Source: Salinimicrobium sp963739625 (GTDB taxonomy: Bacteria; Bacteroidota; Bacteroidia; Flavobacteriales; Flavobacteriaceae). Taken from it: DNA of 64,000 nt. The first letter of the stretch is position 1. Each line of letters begins with the position of its first letter. The notes below the pieces were generated by a model that searched no databases, was not told where the DNA came from, and worked only from the letters and a program-made list of their open reading frames with translations. Where the stretch lies: the NCBI GenBank assembly GCA_963739625.1, contig CAVUAU010000009.1, forward strand, positions 287,553 through 351,552. Reading direction: 5' to 3'. The position numbers and the translations under genes were made by a program. Positions 43,948-53,150 of this stretch are shown here, piece after piece.

Positions 43948-44124
43948 TCAGTCTTTTTTCTGTTGATTGGTCTTGTTGTTATAGCCGTAAGGGCAGTGGC
44001 GGCAGCCGCTTTCGCAGCAGTAGCCGCGCTTGAGGTGGTATTGTTCGGTAAAACAGCGGTAGCCTTCTGGAGTGAGGTAATAATCGCCGTCTTCCAAAGA
44101 AATTTTTTTCTTAAAAAAACTCAT
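43948..44124 (-). CDS. DUF5522 small Cys-rich protein
   Basis: 58 aa: MSFFKKKISLEDGDYYLTPE, then GYRCFTEQYHLKRGYCCESG, then CRHCPYGY and a Lys/Asn-rich tail. Cysteine spacing (C-CC-C-C) and the HLKRGYCC...CRHCPYGY signature are those of DUF5522, which probably binds a metal or cluster. Start ATG at 44124; stop three bases before the hutU start, so an operon with hutU is likely. Confidence 0.88.
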   Translation of the reverse strand: MSFFKKKISLEDGDYYLTPEGYRCFTEQYHLKRGYCCESGCRHCPYGYNNKTNQQKKD

Positions 44125-44157
44125 ATCACAAAAATAGCATTTTCTTATCTTGTCCTC

Positions 44158-44484
44158 ATGTTCGTTGTCGTAAATAAATTCTTTTTGGCTAAGCAGTTTG
44201 ATGGAGTCACGTTATGGCCCTTCATTGTTGTGAGGCGGGAAGAACTCAAGCACAATCCTGTTTTTATCAACCATGAAAAGATACATTTGAAACAGCAGCT
44301 GGAGCTGCTTATCGTGTTCTTTTTCATCTGGTATTTCTTCGAATATTTCATCAGGTTAGTCAAGTATCGCGACTCTTATAAGGCCTATAGCAAGATTTGT
44401 TTTGAGCGCGAAGCCTATTCGCTTGAAAAGGATTTGGGCTACCTGAAAAAGAGAAAATTCTGGGCCTTTTGGAAATACCTGTGA
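44158..44484 (+). CDS. Small membrane protein with an HExxH motif
   Basis: 108 aa from the ATG at 44158. The frame upstream to 43963 is antisense to the DUF5522 gene and reads as low-complexity Ala/Val, so it is not coding. The protein has FINHEKIHLKQQLELL near residues 40-55, with HEKIH fitting a zinc HExxH site, next to a hydrophobic helix IVFFFIWYFFEYFI. It resembles small metallopeptidase-like M48/M56-type fragments widespread in Flavobacteriia; no activity is known. Confidence 0.7.
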   Translation: MFVVVNKFFLAKQFDGVTLWPFIVVRREELKHNPVFINHEKIHLKQQLELLIVFFFIWYFFEYFIRLVKYRDSYKAYSKICFEREAYSLEKDLGYLKKRKFWAFWKYL

Positions 44485-44528
44485 GGGTTCTTTCTCTTCG
44501 GAAAAAGTTTTTTCACCTTTGCAGCAGT

Positions 44529-45476
44529 ATGCCGCCACTTTTTGAGCAACATCCCGAAATTCCCAACCAGTTCATCACCAAAATGAACGGAATTTCCCTC
44601 TTTTTGAAACGTGAAGACCTGTTGCACCCCGAAGTTTCGGGCAACAAGTTTCGGAAGCTGAAGTACAACCTCAAAAATGCCATTTTTGAGGGGCATCATA
44701 CGCTGCTCACCTTTGGCGGCGCCTATTCCAATCACATCGCAGCCACCGCAGCGGCGGCAAAAGAAAGCGGATTGGATTCTATAGGAATTATTCGTGGGGA
44801 GGAGCTGGGGCAGGACCTGCAGCAAACCCTTCGGCAAAATCCTACTTTGAAATTTGCCCATTCCTGCGGGATGCAGCTGCATTTTGTGAGTCGCAGCGAC
44901 TACAGACAAAAGACTTTAGAAGATTTTCAAGAAAAGCTTCGGCAGCAATTCGGAAAGTTCTACTTGGTTCCTGAAGGCGGTACCAATCAACTGGCAGTAC
45001 AAGGTTGTGAAGAGATACTTTCCGAAGAAGATAAGCAATTCGACATCATTTGCTGTTCAGTAGGTACCGGCGGCACACTTTCAGGCCTTATCAATGCTTC
45101 GGCTGAAACTCAAAAAGTTCTCGGTTTCCCTGCTTTAAAAGGAGACTTTTTAACTTCCGAAGTGAGAAAATTCAGCAAAAAAAATAATTGGGAGCTCATA
45201 ACAAATTACCATTTTGGAGGTTATGCAAAGGTGAACCGGGAGCTCATCGATTTCATCAACAATTTCAGAAGCGATTTTGGCGTGCAGCTTGATCCGGTGT
45301 ATACGGGCAAGATGATGTATGGGATCTTCGATCTTATGCGCAACAAAAAATTTCAAGAAAATACTCGTATTTTAGCCGTTCATACGGGAGGCTTGCAGGG
45401 CATTCAAGGTATGAACAAACAACTGGAAAAGAAAAGTTTACCCCAAATTAATGTAAAGGATGAAGATCATTTTTAG
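44529..45476 (+). CDS. 1-aminocyclopropane-1-carboxylate deaminase/D-cysteine desulfhydrase family PLP enzyme
   Basis: 315 aa from the ATG at 44529 (the longer frame from 44469 overlaps the previous gene). The PLP-binding Lys is in SGNKFRKLKYNL (about residue 40), preceded by LFLKREDLLHPE; the substrate region TFGGAYSNHIAATAAA and the phosphate loop CSVGTGGTLSGLI follow. Fold-type II; ACC deaminase and D-cysteine desulfhydrase cannot be separated by eye. Its end overlaps the next gene by 17 bases. A copy of the AAAAATGNCATTTTT palindrome is inside it at 44673. Confidence 0.87.
   Translation: MPPLFEQHPEIPNQFITKMNGISLFLKREDLLHPEVSGNKFRKLKYNLKNAIFEGHHTLLTFGGAYSNHIAATAAAAKESGLDSIGIIRGEELGQDLQQTLRQNPTLKFAHSCGMQLHFVSRSDYRQKTLEDFQEKLRQQFGKFYLVPEGGTNQLAVQGCEEILSEEDKQFDIICCSVGTGGTLSGLINASAETQKVLGFPALKGDFLTSEVRKFSKKNNWELITNYHFGGYAKVNRELIDFINNFRSDFGVQLDPVYTGKMMYGIFDLMRNKKFQENTRILAVHTGGLQGIQGMNKQLEKKSLPQINVKDEDHF
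44673..44687. repeat. 15-bp palindrome AAAAATGNCATTTTT, copy 4
   Basis: A perfect copy (centre C) in coding sequence. The palindrome extends to 21 bp here (44670-44690) with CTC/GAG flanks. Confidence 0.7.
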
Positions 45477-46278
45477 AATCCTGAGCCTGTTGCTCATTTT
45501 TACCGCATTTTCCTGCGGAAGCCATAAGAAAGTTGCTTCCCGAAGGAAACATAAAGTGGAGCAGCGTGTGGAAGAGGAAAAGCCGCTGGTAAATGTGGAG
45601 AAGGTAGAAAAAGAGAGAGCTAATGAAGCACCTGTTAAGCCATTGACCTACGTGGATAAAGTGATCGCGTACATTGAACTTTACGCGCCCATTGCACAGG
45701 AGGAAATGAAACTCTACAAGATCCCGGCCAGTATCACCCTCGCGCAGGGAATCCTTGAGTCGGGTGCGGGAGAAGGAACATTGACTTTGGAAGCCAATAA
45801 TCACTTCGGAATAAAATGCCACGGCTGGAAAGGCGGTAGCGTCTATCATGATGATGACCGGCGGCAGGAATGTTTCAGAAAATACAATGACCCGAAATAT
45901 TCCTTCAGGGATCATTCGCTTTTCCTTACAGAAAGAAAACGTTATGCCGCACTTTTTGATCTCGACGTCGATGATTATGTTGGGTGGGCAAAAGGGCTAA
46001 AAGCTGCAGGTTACGCGACCGACAGGAAATATCCGGACAAACTTATAGGCCTCATTGAACGTTACGAGCTTTACAAATATGACGGCGAGATCACGGAAAA
46101 AGAACCTATCGTGTACACCGAAAGAGCTGCAGAGGGGCGGCAATATGTGGTGCAGCAGGGAGATACGCTGTATGCAATTTCAAAGAGGTTCGGCATCACG
46201 GTTGAACAGTTGCAACAATACAACAATTTAAAGGGGACGGCGATTAGCATCGGGCAGGTGCTTTATGTTGCCCCGTAA
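45460..46278 (+). CDS. Glucosaminidase-LysM lipoprotein
   Basis: 272 aa. Lipoprotein signal (LLLIFTAFSC, Cys 19), a charged linker, a glucosaminidase (GH73-type) domain about residues 65-205 with IPASITLAQGILESGAGEG (catalytic Glu) and NNHFGIKCHGWKGGSVYHDDD, and a C-terminal LysM (QYVVQQGDTLYAISKRFGI, about 228-272). It cuts glycan strands of peptidoglycan from the outer-membrane side. It overlaps the preceding gene by 17 bases and hemL follows 20 bases later, so the three form one operon. Confidence 0.93.
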   Translation: MKIIFRILSLLLIFTAFSCGSHKKVASRRKHKVEQRVEEEKPLVNVEKVEKERANEAPVKPLTYVDKVIAYIELYAPIAQEEMKLYKIPASITLAQGILESGAGEGTLTLEANNHFGIKCHGWKGGSVYHDDDRRQECFRKYNDPKYSFRDHSLFLTERKRYAALFDLDVDDYVGWAKGLKAAGYATDRKYPDKLIGLIERYELYKYDGEITEKEPIVYTERAAEGRQYVVQQGDTLYAISKRFGITVEQLQQYNNLKGTAISIGQVLYVAP

Positions 46279-46298
46279 CCAGAAAAAGACAATTTTTT

Positions 46299-47585
46299 AT
46301 GATCTATAGGAGAAGCAGCGATCTTTTTGCTGCAGCCAAAAAAGTAATTCCGGGAGGAGTAAATTCCCCTGTACGCGCGTTTAGTGCGGTAGGAGGAGAG
46401 CCTCTTTTTATCAAAGAAGCCAAAGGTGCCTATCTCTATGACGAAGACGGGAACAGGTATATTGATTACATCAATTCATGGGGTCCTTTAATTTTGGGTC
46501 ATGCCTTTGATCCCGTGGTGGATGCGGTAGTGGAAAAGGCTAAAAAAGGAACCTCTTTTGGAGCGCCTACCGCAATTGAGACAGAAGTAGCCGAACTCGC
46601 TGTTTCCATGGTGCCCAATATCGACAAGATAAGGATGGTAAACTCGGGAACCGAGGCCTGTATGAGTGCTGTGCGCCTTGCCCGCGGCTTCAAAAACCGG
46701 GAAAAGATCATCAAATTCGCTGGCTGCTATCACGGCCATAGCGACTCCTTTCTAATACAGGCGGGGAGCGGGGCAATCACTTTTGGAACTCCCAACAGCC
46801 CGGGGGTAACCCAGGGAACTGCGAAAGATACTTTGTTGGCAAAGTATAATGACCTTGAGAGCGTGAAGCAGCTGCTGGAGGCAAACAAAAATGAGGTTGC
46901 CTGTATCATTCTGGAACCTGTGGCAGGAAACATGGGTTGTATCCCTCCCAAAAATGGCTTTTTGGAAGGTCTTCGCGCACTGTGTGATGAGCATGAGGTT
47001 TTGCTGATCTTTGATGAGGTGATGACCGGCTTCAGGCTGGCAAAAGGGGGCGCGCAGGAAGTCTATGGCGTGAGAGCCGACATCGTCTGCTTCGGAAAAG
47101 TTATCGGCGGCGGACTGCCCGTTGGAGCGTTCGCAGCGAGAAATGAGATCATGGACCACCTGGCACCTATGGGGCCGGTGTACCAGGCAGGAACCCTAAG
47201 CGGAAATCCGCTTGCTATGGCCGCAGGGCTCGCAATGCTTTCTGAACTCAACCAAAACAGTAATATCTACGATAGCCTGCATGATAAAACGGTTTACCTG
47301 GAGCAGGGAATTCACCGGGTGCTAAGCGAAAACAATGTGACCCACACGATCAACCGTAAAGGTTCAATGATCTCTGTGCATTTTGCTGAAGACGAGGTAG
47401 TAGATTTTGATTCGGCTGCTAAAGGGAATAATGACACCTTTAAAAAATTCTTCCACGGATTGTTGGAGAACGGAGTTTATATCGCGCCAAGCGCCTTTGA
47501 AACCTGGTTCCTGACAGATGCGCTCACTTATGAAGATCTCGATGTGACGATTGCAGCGGTAGAAAAAGTAGCCGCAATACTGTAG
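46299..47585 (+). CDS. hemL: Glutamate-1-semialdehyde 2,1-aminomutase
   Basis: 428 aa. Starts RRSSDLFAAAKKVIPGGVNSP, the family's signature opening. NSGTEACMSAVRLARGF, KFAGCYHGHSDSFL, LIFDEVMTGFR and the PLP-Lys motif FGKVIGGGLPVGAF are all present. It converts glutamate-1-semialdehyde to 5-aminolevulinate for tetrapyrrole synthesis by the C5 route. Last gene of the operon starting at 44529. Confidence 0.97.
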   Translation: MIYRRSSDLFAAAKKVIPGGVNSPVRAFSAVGGEPLFIKEAKGAYLYDEDGNRYIDYINSWGPLILGHAFDPVVDAVVEKAKKGTSFGAPTAIETEVAELAVSMVPNIDKIRMVNSGTEACMSAVRLARGFKNREKIIKFAGCYHGHSDSFLIQAGSGAITFGTPNSPGVTQGTAKDTLLAKYNDLESVKQLLEANKNEVACIILEPVAGNMGCIPPKNGFLEGLRALCDEHEVLLIFDEVMTGFRLAKGGAQEVYGVRADIVCFGKVIGGGLPVGAFAARNEIMDHLAPMGPVYQAGTLSGNPLAMAAGLAMLSELNQNSNIYDSLHDKTVYLEQGIHRVLSENNVTHTINRKGSMISVHFAEDEVVDFDSAAKGNNDTFKKFFHGLLENGVYIAPSAFETWFLTDALTYEDLDVTIAAVEKVAAIL

Positions 47586-47925
47586 GGTCAAAAATGACAT
47601 TTTAGAGACCTCCTCAATTAGTTAATTAATGAATAGTAATTAGTTAATTGGGGAGTATTTTTACCCAATCCCCTGAAGGAGACTTTTTCTTCATTTGAAA
47701 AAAATTAGCCATGGATTCACGGATAATTTTGTTTCTCGTAGTCCACACAAAAGTTTTGCGCAGAGACCACAAAGGAGGTTTTCCTTGTACTTCACTACAT
47801 TTGAGAAAGACATCTTCAAATTTTCAAATCGGCTCATCTTCAAATTATTTCCTGCACAGAGCGCAGATTTTCCTATTTGGAATCTGCAACTTTGAACCTT
47901 GAATTTTGAACCCGAAACTTTGAAT
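47586..47925. other. Intergenic region after hemL
   Basis: No gene is seen. A one-mismatch copy of AAAAATGNCATTTTT lies at 47590-47604, followed by AT-rich TTAGTTAATT repeats (about 47620-47660). At 47889-47935 simple CTTTGAA/GAACC-type repeats occur, a filler type common between Bacteroidota genes. Confidence 0.45.
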
Positions 47926-49440
47926 TCATTCATTCATATCCAGTAGCTCCTCAACATAATGTCTTTCATTGGAAAGCCTCGGGATCTTGTGCTGTCCGCC
48001 GAGTTTGTTGCGTTTTTTGAGCCAGTCATAGAACAGCATTTCCCGCGCCTGATGGATCTTTGGCGGGTTGAGGGTCATATTATTAAAGCGTTTTGCCTCA
48101 TAATCGCTGTTTAGTCGCTGTAAATTTCTGTCGAAGCTGTCAACGAACCGCTGGAAATTGGCGGGAGGCGTTTTAAACTCTATGATCCATTCATGGGCGC
48201 CTTTTTCCTTGTCATGCATGAAGATAGGGGCGGCAGTATAATCTACGATCTCGCATTTGTTTTCCAAGGAGGCCTTTTTCAGTGCCACTTCGGCATTTTC
48301 AATGATAAGCTCCTCGCCAAAAACGTTGATATGATGCTTGGTCCTACCCGTGATCTTGATCCTGTATGGATGCAGAGAGGTGAAGCGCACGGTATCTCCA
48401 ATTTTATAGCGCCACAGTCCGGCGTTGGTGGTGATGAGCACAGCGTAGTTTTGGTCCTTCTTAACTTCTGAAAGTGGAATCACCTTCTCATCAGGTGTTC
48501 CAAAAGTATTCATGGGGATGAACTCATAAAAGACTCCGTAGTCCAGCATGAGCAGCAGTTCCTTCGAATCATTGTGGTCCTGTATGGCAAAGAAACCTTC
48601 AGAAGCATTATAGATCTCGTAATACCTGAAGTTCTCCCTGGGCAGTATCTTCTTGTATTGTTCGGTATAAGGCGAGAAATTGACGCCTCCGTGAAAATAG
48701 GCCTCCAGGTTTGGCCAAATCTCGAAAAGATTTTCCTTGCCGGCGGCTTCCAGAGCATTGTTCAAAAGTACCAGCATCCAGGAGGGCACTCCGGCCAGAC
48801 TGGTGACATTCTCCTTTATCGTCTCGTTGACAATGGCCGGCATCTTTACCTCCCAATCGCTCATAAGCGACACCTCATTTTTGGGAGTACTGCTATACTC
48901 GGCCCAAAAAGGCATATTATCGATCAAAATTGCCGAAAGGTCTCCAAACTGGGTGCCGTTGCGACTATACAACTCTTTACTGCCGCCAAGCCTGAGGCTT
49001 TTTCCGCTAAATAGCTGTGAATCGGGGTTATTGTTGAGGTACATGCAAAGCATGTCCTTCCCGGCCGCATAATGACAGCCCTCAAGGGATTCGTCGCTTA
49101 CCGGGATAAATTTGCTTTTGGCATTGGTAGTTCCGCTCGATTTGGCGAACCATTTGATGGGCGTAGGCCAAAAAATGTTATTCTCGCCCCTGCGGCTGCG
49201 TTCTATTTGCGGCTCAAAGTCTTCATACTGCTGCAGCGGCACGCGTTGAGCAAACTCTTCATAACTGGAGATGCTTGCAAAATCATATTTTTGGCCTACT
49301 TCGGTATCTTTCGCACGTTGAATGAGCTTTTTCAACAGCTCAAACTGTACCTCATGAGGGTATTTGATGAACAATTCCATTTGATGGATACGCTTCTTGA
49401 GAAACCAGGAAGCAACTGAATGAACTAATGGAATTGGCAT
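47926..49440 (-). CDS. GH3 auxin-responsive promoter family protein (acyl-adenylating type)
   Basis: 504 aa. ATP-binding motif KWFAKSSGTTNAKSKFIPVS near residue 100, the middle motif YEIYNASEGFFAIQD near residue 290, and RYKIGDTVRF with ITGRTKHHINVFGEEL in the C-terminal part are those of the GH3 branch of the adenylate-forming superfamily. In plants these enzymes join amino acids to hormones; bacterial members have unknown acyl and amine substrates. Single gene, minus strand, convergent with hemL. Confidence 0.92.
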   Translation of the reverse strand: MPIPLVHSVASWFLKKRIHQMELFIKYPHEVQFELLKKLIQRAKDTEVGQKYDFASISSYEEFAQRVPLQQYEDFEPQIERSRRGENNIFWPTPIKWFAKSSGTTNAKSKFIPVSDESLEGCHYAAGKDMLCMYLNNNPDSQLFSGKSLRLGGSKELYSRNGTQFGDLSAILIDNMPFWAEYSSTPKNEVSLMSDWEVKMPAIVNETIKENVTSLAGVPSWMLVLLNNALEAAGKENLFEIWPNLEAYFHGGVNFSPYTEQYKKILPRENFRYYEIYNASEGFFAIQDHNDSKELLLMLDYGVFYEFIPMNTFGTPDEKVIPLSEVKKDQNYAVLITTNAGLWRYKIGDTVRFTSLHPYRIKITGRTKHHINVFGEELIIENAEVALKKASLENKCEIVDYTAAPIFMHDKEKGAHEWIIEFKTPPANFQRFVDSFDRNLQRLNSDYEAKRFNNMTLNPPKIHQAREMLFYDWLKKRNKLGGQHKIPRLSNERHYVEELLDMNE

Positions 49441-49558
49441 TTTTCTTGTTATCTTTAAACCCTTTTTACCGCCTGTATAGTATGAGCGCAGGCCGGTTAA
49501 AATTAAAACTATTCTGTTACCTGCAAAACCGGCAGGTACTAAAATTTAGCAATTTTCT

Positions 49559-50353
49559 ATGAATTACCAGGGCGCCCTGACCAAAATGAGAACCGAGATC
49601 GAGAAAACAGTTCAATATTACCTGCTTTTTGAGCAGGATTTCCTGAACGTAAATCAGATTTTGGATAAAAAGATTAGCATCAATTTCCTGCACTATAAGT
49701 GTCTCAACTGTGGAAAACAGAAAAAAGTTTTTGCGAATGGGTCCTGCTATCAATGCTTTATGTCAATGCCCGAAAATGGCCAGTGGGTAATCCGGCCAGA
49801 ACTAAGTACGGCTCACCTGGGACAGGAAGACCGGGACCTGGAATTTGAAAAGAAGGCGCAGCTACAGCCGCACATCGTATATCTCGCTAACTCGAGCAAT
49901 GTGAAGGTGGGAGTGACCCGCAAGAGCCAGATGCCAACGCGTTGGATCGACCAGGGGGCCCATCGTGCCATTGAGGTGGTAGAGGTGCCAAACCGTTACC
50001 TGGCCGGGATTACCGAGGTAGCGCTAAAGGAGCATGTGAGTGACAAGACCAACTGGCGCAGGATGCTTACCAATGATCTTAAGGAGATTAATTTGGCAGA
50101 GATAAGAGACAGCCTGCGACAATACATCCCCGAAGAGGTGCAGGAGTACTTCCTGGAAAATTCCAAAGAATATGTAATTGATTTTCCTGTTCTAGCCTAC
50201 CCGCCCAGTTGTAAGACCCTTAACCTTTCAAAAAACCCATTTTACGAGGGTGTTCTAAAAGGCATAAAGGGCCAGTACCTCATCTTTGAAGACGGGATGG
50301 TGCTCAACGTAAGGAAGCACGAGGGATTTGTGGTCAACCTTAGCATCGCCTGA
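49559..50353 (+). CDS. DUF2797 family protein
   Basis: 264 aa. A zinc-ribbon-like part with CLNCGKQKKVFANGSCYQC (about residues 52-71) is followed by HIVYLANSSNVKVGVTRKSQ and PTRWIDQGAHRAIEVVEVPN, the latter GIY-YIG-like in pattern, typical of DUF2797. Function unknown. It starts with the ATG at 49559 and ends directly before the convergent AsmA-like gene (stop codons adjacent). Confidence 0.88.
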   Translation: MNYQGALTKMRTEIEKTVQYYLLFEQDFLNVNQILDKKISINFLHYKCLNCGKQKKVFANGSCYQCFMSMPENGQWVIRPELSTAHLGQEDRDLEFEKKAQLQPHIVYLANSSNVKVGVTRKSQMPTRWIDQGAHRAIEVVEVPNRYLAGITEVALKEHVSDKTNWRRMLTNDLKEINLAEIRDSLRQYIPEEVQEYFLENSKEYVIDFPVLAYPPSCKTLNLSKNPFYEGVLKGIKGQYLIFEDGMVLNVRKHEGFVVNLSIA

Positions 50354-53027
50354 TCACTGACTGGTGGTATCTTTCTTTTTCTTTTTACCTCCAAGGAGAC
50401 CGCCCAGAATATCTTTGGCTGCCTCTTTCACTACATCCTTTTGAGCAACACTGTCTTTAGGCTGAGTTTTGGTTGCAGTAGTATCAGTTTTTGTTTTTCC
50501 CGTGATGATGTCGGTCAGGATGTTTTTTCCTTTTTCCTTCAGGTTTTCCTTTTGAGAAGCGATGATCTTCTGGGTTAAGTTGTTCACCGCCTGCTGAATG
50601 TTGAGGTTGATAGCCGGGTTTTGGAAACTTCCTCTAATGTCTACCGGCAACGCAACGGTCATGGTATCCTGTGCCTGTGAACTCAATTGAGCTAAGGTGC
50701 TGCCAATTTCATTTCCGAGGTATTTGGCAGGTACATTGAGGGCAACAGTATAGTTCATGTTCATATCGAACCCGTGGCTTCCCGAGGCGCGGGCTTTAAT
50801 ACCCTTGATGTTGAAGTCAAAAGGGGCAACAGCAACCTGTCCATTCTTGAACTTCAGGGTGGTCTTAAGATCTTTCAGATTGAGGTCGTTGAGGTTGACA
50901 AAATTTAATTGCTGGTCAAGACTCGCCAGGAGCGGGGTTTGTGTGGCATCGACCCGGGCGCCAAGAATTTCGGCCAGCGCATTTCCTGCGAGGGTTTGGA
51001 GTTGTGGAGTGAGGTCATTGTTCAGGTCTCCGCGCAGGTCAATTTTCGTGCTTAGGGTACCTTTTAAAGCAGTGGCTATTGGCGCCAGGTTCCTAAGCAG
51101 CTCCATATCTTTAAAGGCTTCAGCAATGTTGATCGTACTCAGGTCGAGCTGCATAGCGAAATTTGGAGTGGCCTGGCCTGTTGAAACTTTTCCGTTGAGG
51201 CCAATGTTGCCGCCAAAGATGCTGGAAGTAACATTTTCAAGGGTTGCAGTTTCGTTCGCGATCAGCAGTACTCCTTTTGTGTTCTTAAGTACCAAATTAT
51301 CATACAGCACGCGATCGGCCTGGAAGTCAAGCCGGGCATCCAGAAAAGACGGAATGCGAATGGCATCTTCTCCCGTAGCCACGGGTTGATTTTCCGGGTG
51401 CCGCGTTTTCTTCTTCCGAAGGAACTTTTTTGACCATAAAGTCGTTCACAGAAAAGGTTTTTGAACGGGCATTAAAATTCCCCTTCAGTTTTTGATCTGT
51501 AAACAGGTAGCCCATCAGGTTTTGAATACTTCCGTTTAGAGCAAGATCTGTCTGCCCAGTGGTTAAAACTGAATTCTCTAAAGTGACATTTCCGGAGGTA
51601 AATTTAAGATCGGCATTGGCCAGCTTGATCTCATTTGGTATCTCGGGCGAGGCGTAGCTGAAATTCTTTATCGAAGCCGTCCCCGAACTCTTCACATTCT
51701 GGTACTGCTCATTTTCTACGGAATTCATGTCGAAACTCGTGCTAAGATTGGCCGTCACTATCCCGTTGAGATCCTGTTCCAGCTCCAACGGATACGCCCT
51801 GCTAAGATTTGCAAGGTTAACGGTCCCGTTGACCGCCATGTCGACCAGCATATTGCCCGTAAGGTTCCTTATTTTTCCGTTAGCCCTAAAAGCATCGCGG
51901 TCTATCCTGAAGTTGAGGTTATCTATATTGACATAGGTATCTTCGGTCAGGCCGGTTTCATTTACCACTTCCGCAGCAATGGTAATATCCTCCACAGCCT
52001 TGGGCAGGTCGGGGTATTTGAAAGAGGCATTTTTGGAAGCGATGTTGATCTTCATTTTTGGGATATGAACATCATCCACAATTCCTTTTATGTAACCGTC
52101 TACCACAAAATCTCCCTTAGTCTGGACATTTTCTATGTTCTTCGAATATTCTTCGGGCATTACCGCGAGAAAATTCTTAAAGGACGAGGAAGGGGTTTTA
52201 AAGCTAATGTCCATCTCGTTATTGTCCTCGTTGACCTGCACGTACCCGTCAAAGGTGAGCGGCAACTGGTTGATCAAAGCCTTATTTTCGAGGAAAGTAT
52301 AGCGCAGGTTTTCCAGATCCATCTTAAAGTCGGCGTCCAGCTTTAGCTTATTGCGGTTGAGATAATTCACATCGTCCATATTGAGGCTGATGAGGGCGCT
52401 GGAGGTGGTGCTAAGCTTTGAAACAGCTGCCGAAAAATCTCCATTCCCTTCGTGGTTGAGTTCTTCGAGCAGCAAATGGACCTTTGCAGCCTCATCTAAA
52501 TAATTTAGCCGGGAATTGTTAATCTCGTAGTGTTGCACGTCAAAAGAAAAGCCGCCGCTGTTGTTCGCGGTTGCCGCGGAATCTTTCACGGCAATATCAT
52601 AATTGTTGTTGCCCAGGGAATCTACCTTGATATTGAGCACCGTATTGTCAATGCTCAACGCATCGACCTTCATAGGTTCGCCGCTGCCTTTGAAAAGCTG
52701 GGAGATGCCCATTTGCAGGGCAATTTCTTTACTGTAAGCAAGGGTGTCTCCTTCAAAAGGGGCGTTATTGACCACGCTCAAGTCGTGTATCTTAAGGGTC
52801 GCGTCGGGAAAATGCCTGAAGAGGCTTAAGTTGATATCCTCAAAAGCCACTTTGGCGTTGAGGTTGTCATTAATTGTCTTGCGCACCAGGTCTTTTAGCT
52901 GGCTCTCAAAAACGATTGGTCCCAAAAACAGGATCAACAAGAGAACACCTAATACTATGGCGACGATCTTTAAAAACTTTTTCATAAAAAAGCGGTTTGG
53001 TTCTACAGGTGTTTCAGTTTGGGCCAT
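50354..53027 (-). pseudogene. AsmA-like outer-membrane biogenesis gene with one frameshift
   Basis: Two frames make up one protein. The N-terminal 566-codon frame starts at 53027 with a membrane anchor (FLKIVAIVLGVLLLILFLGPIVFESQLKDLVRKTIN) and the AsmA domain (AKVAFEDINLSLFRHFPDATLKIHDLSV). The C-terminal 342-codon frame runs 51382-50354 (ATLENVTSSIFGGNIGLNGK; DIRGSFQNPAINLNI) and ends in a Lys-rich tail. Removing one base in the GGG at 51396-51398 joins them as ...EENAAPENQPVATGEDA..., giving 890 codons without interruption. It is either a recent mutation or a sequence error. AsmA-family proteins span the periplasm and affect outer-membrane lipids. Confidence 0.85.
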
Positions 53028-53150
53028 GAGGTTATGGCCTCACAAAAACCTGAGAACTCTTTTCCTCAAAGTTAAGAGTATGTTATTTTGTTTTGTTTAA
53101 TTTGCTGTGAAATTACAGTTTTCGTCTTACTAAAATTCTCTTAAAATCCT

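Noticed and set aside
43963..44157. N-terminal extension of the HExxH membrane protein frame
   Set aside because: It lies antisense to the DUF5522 gene, is Ala/Val-rich low complexity, and a good ATG exists at 44158.
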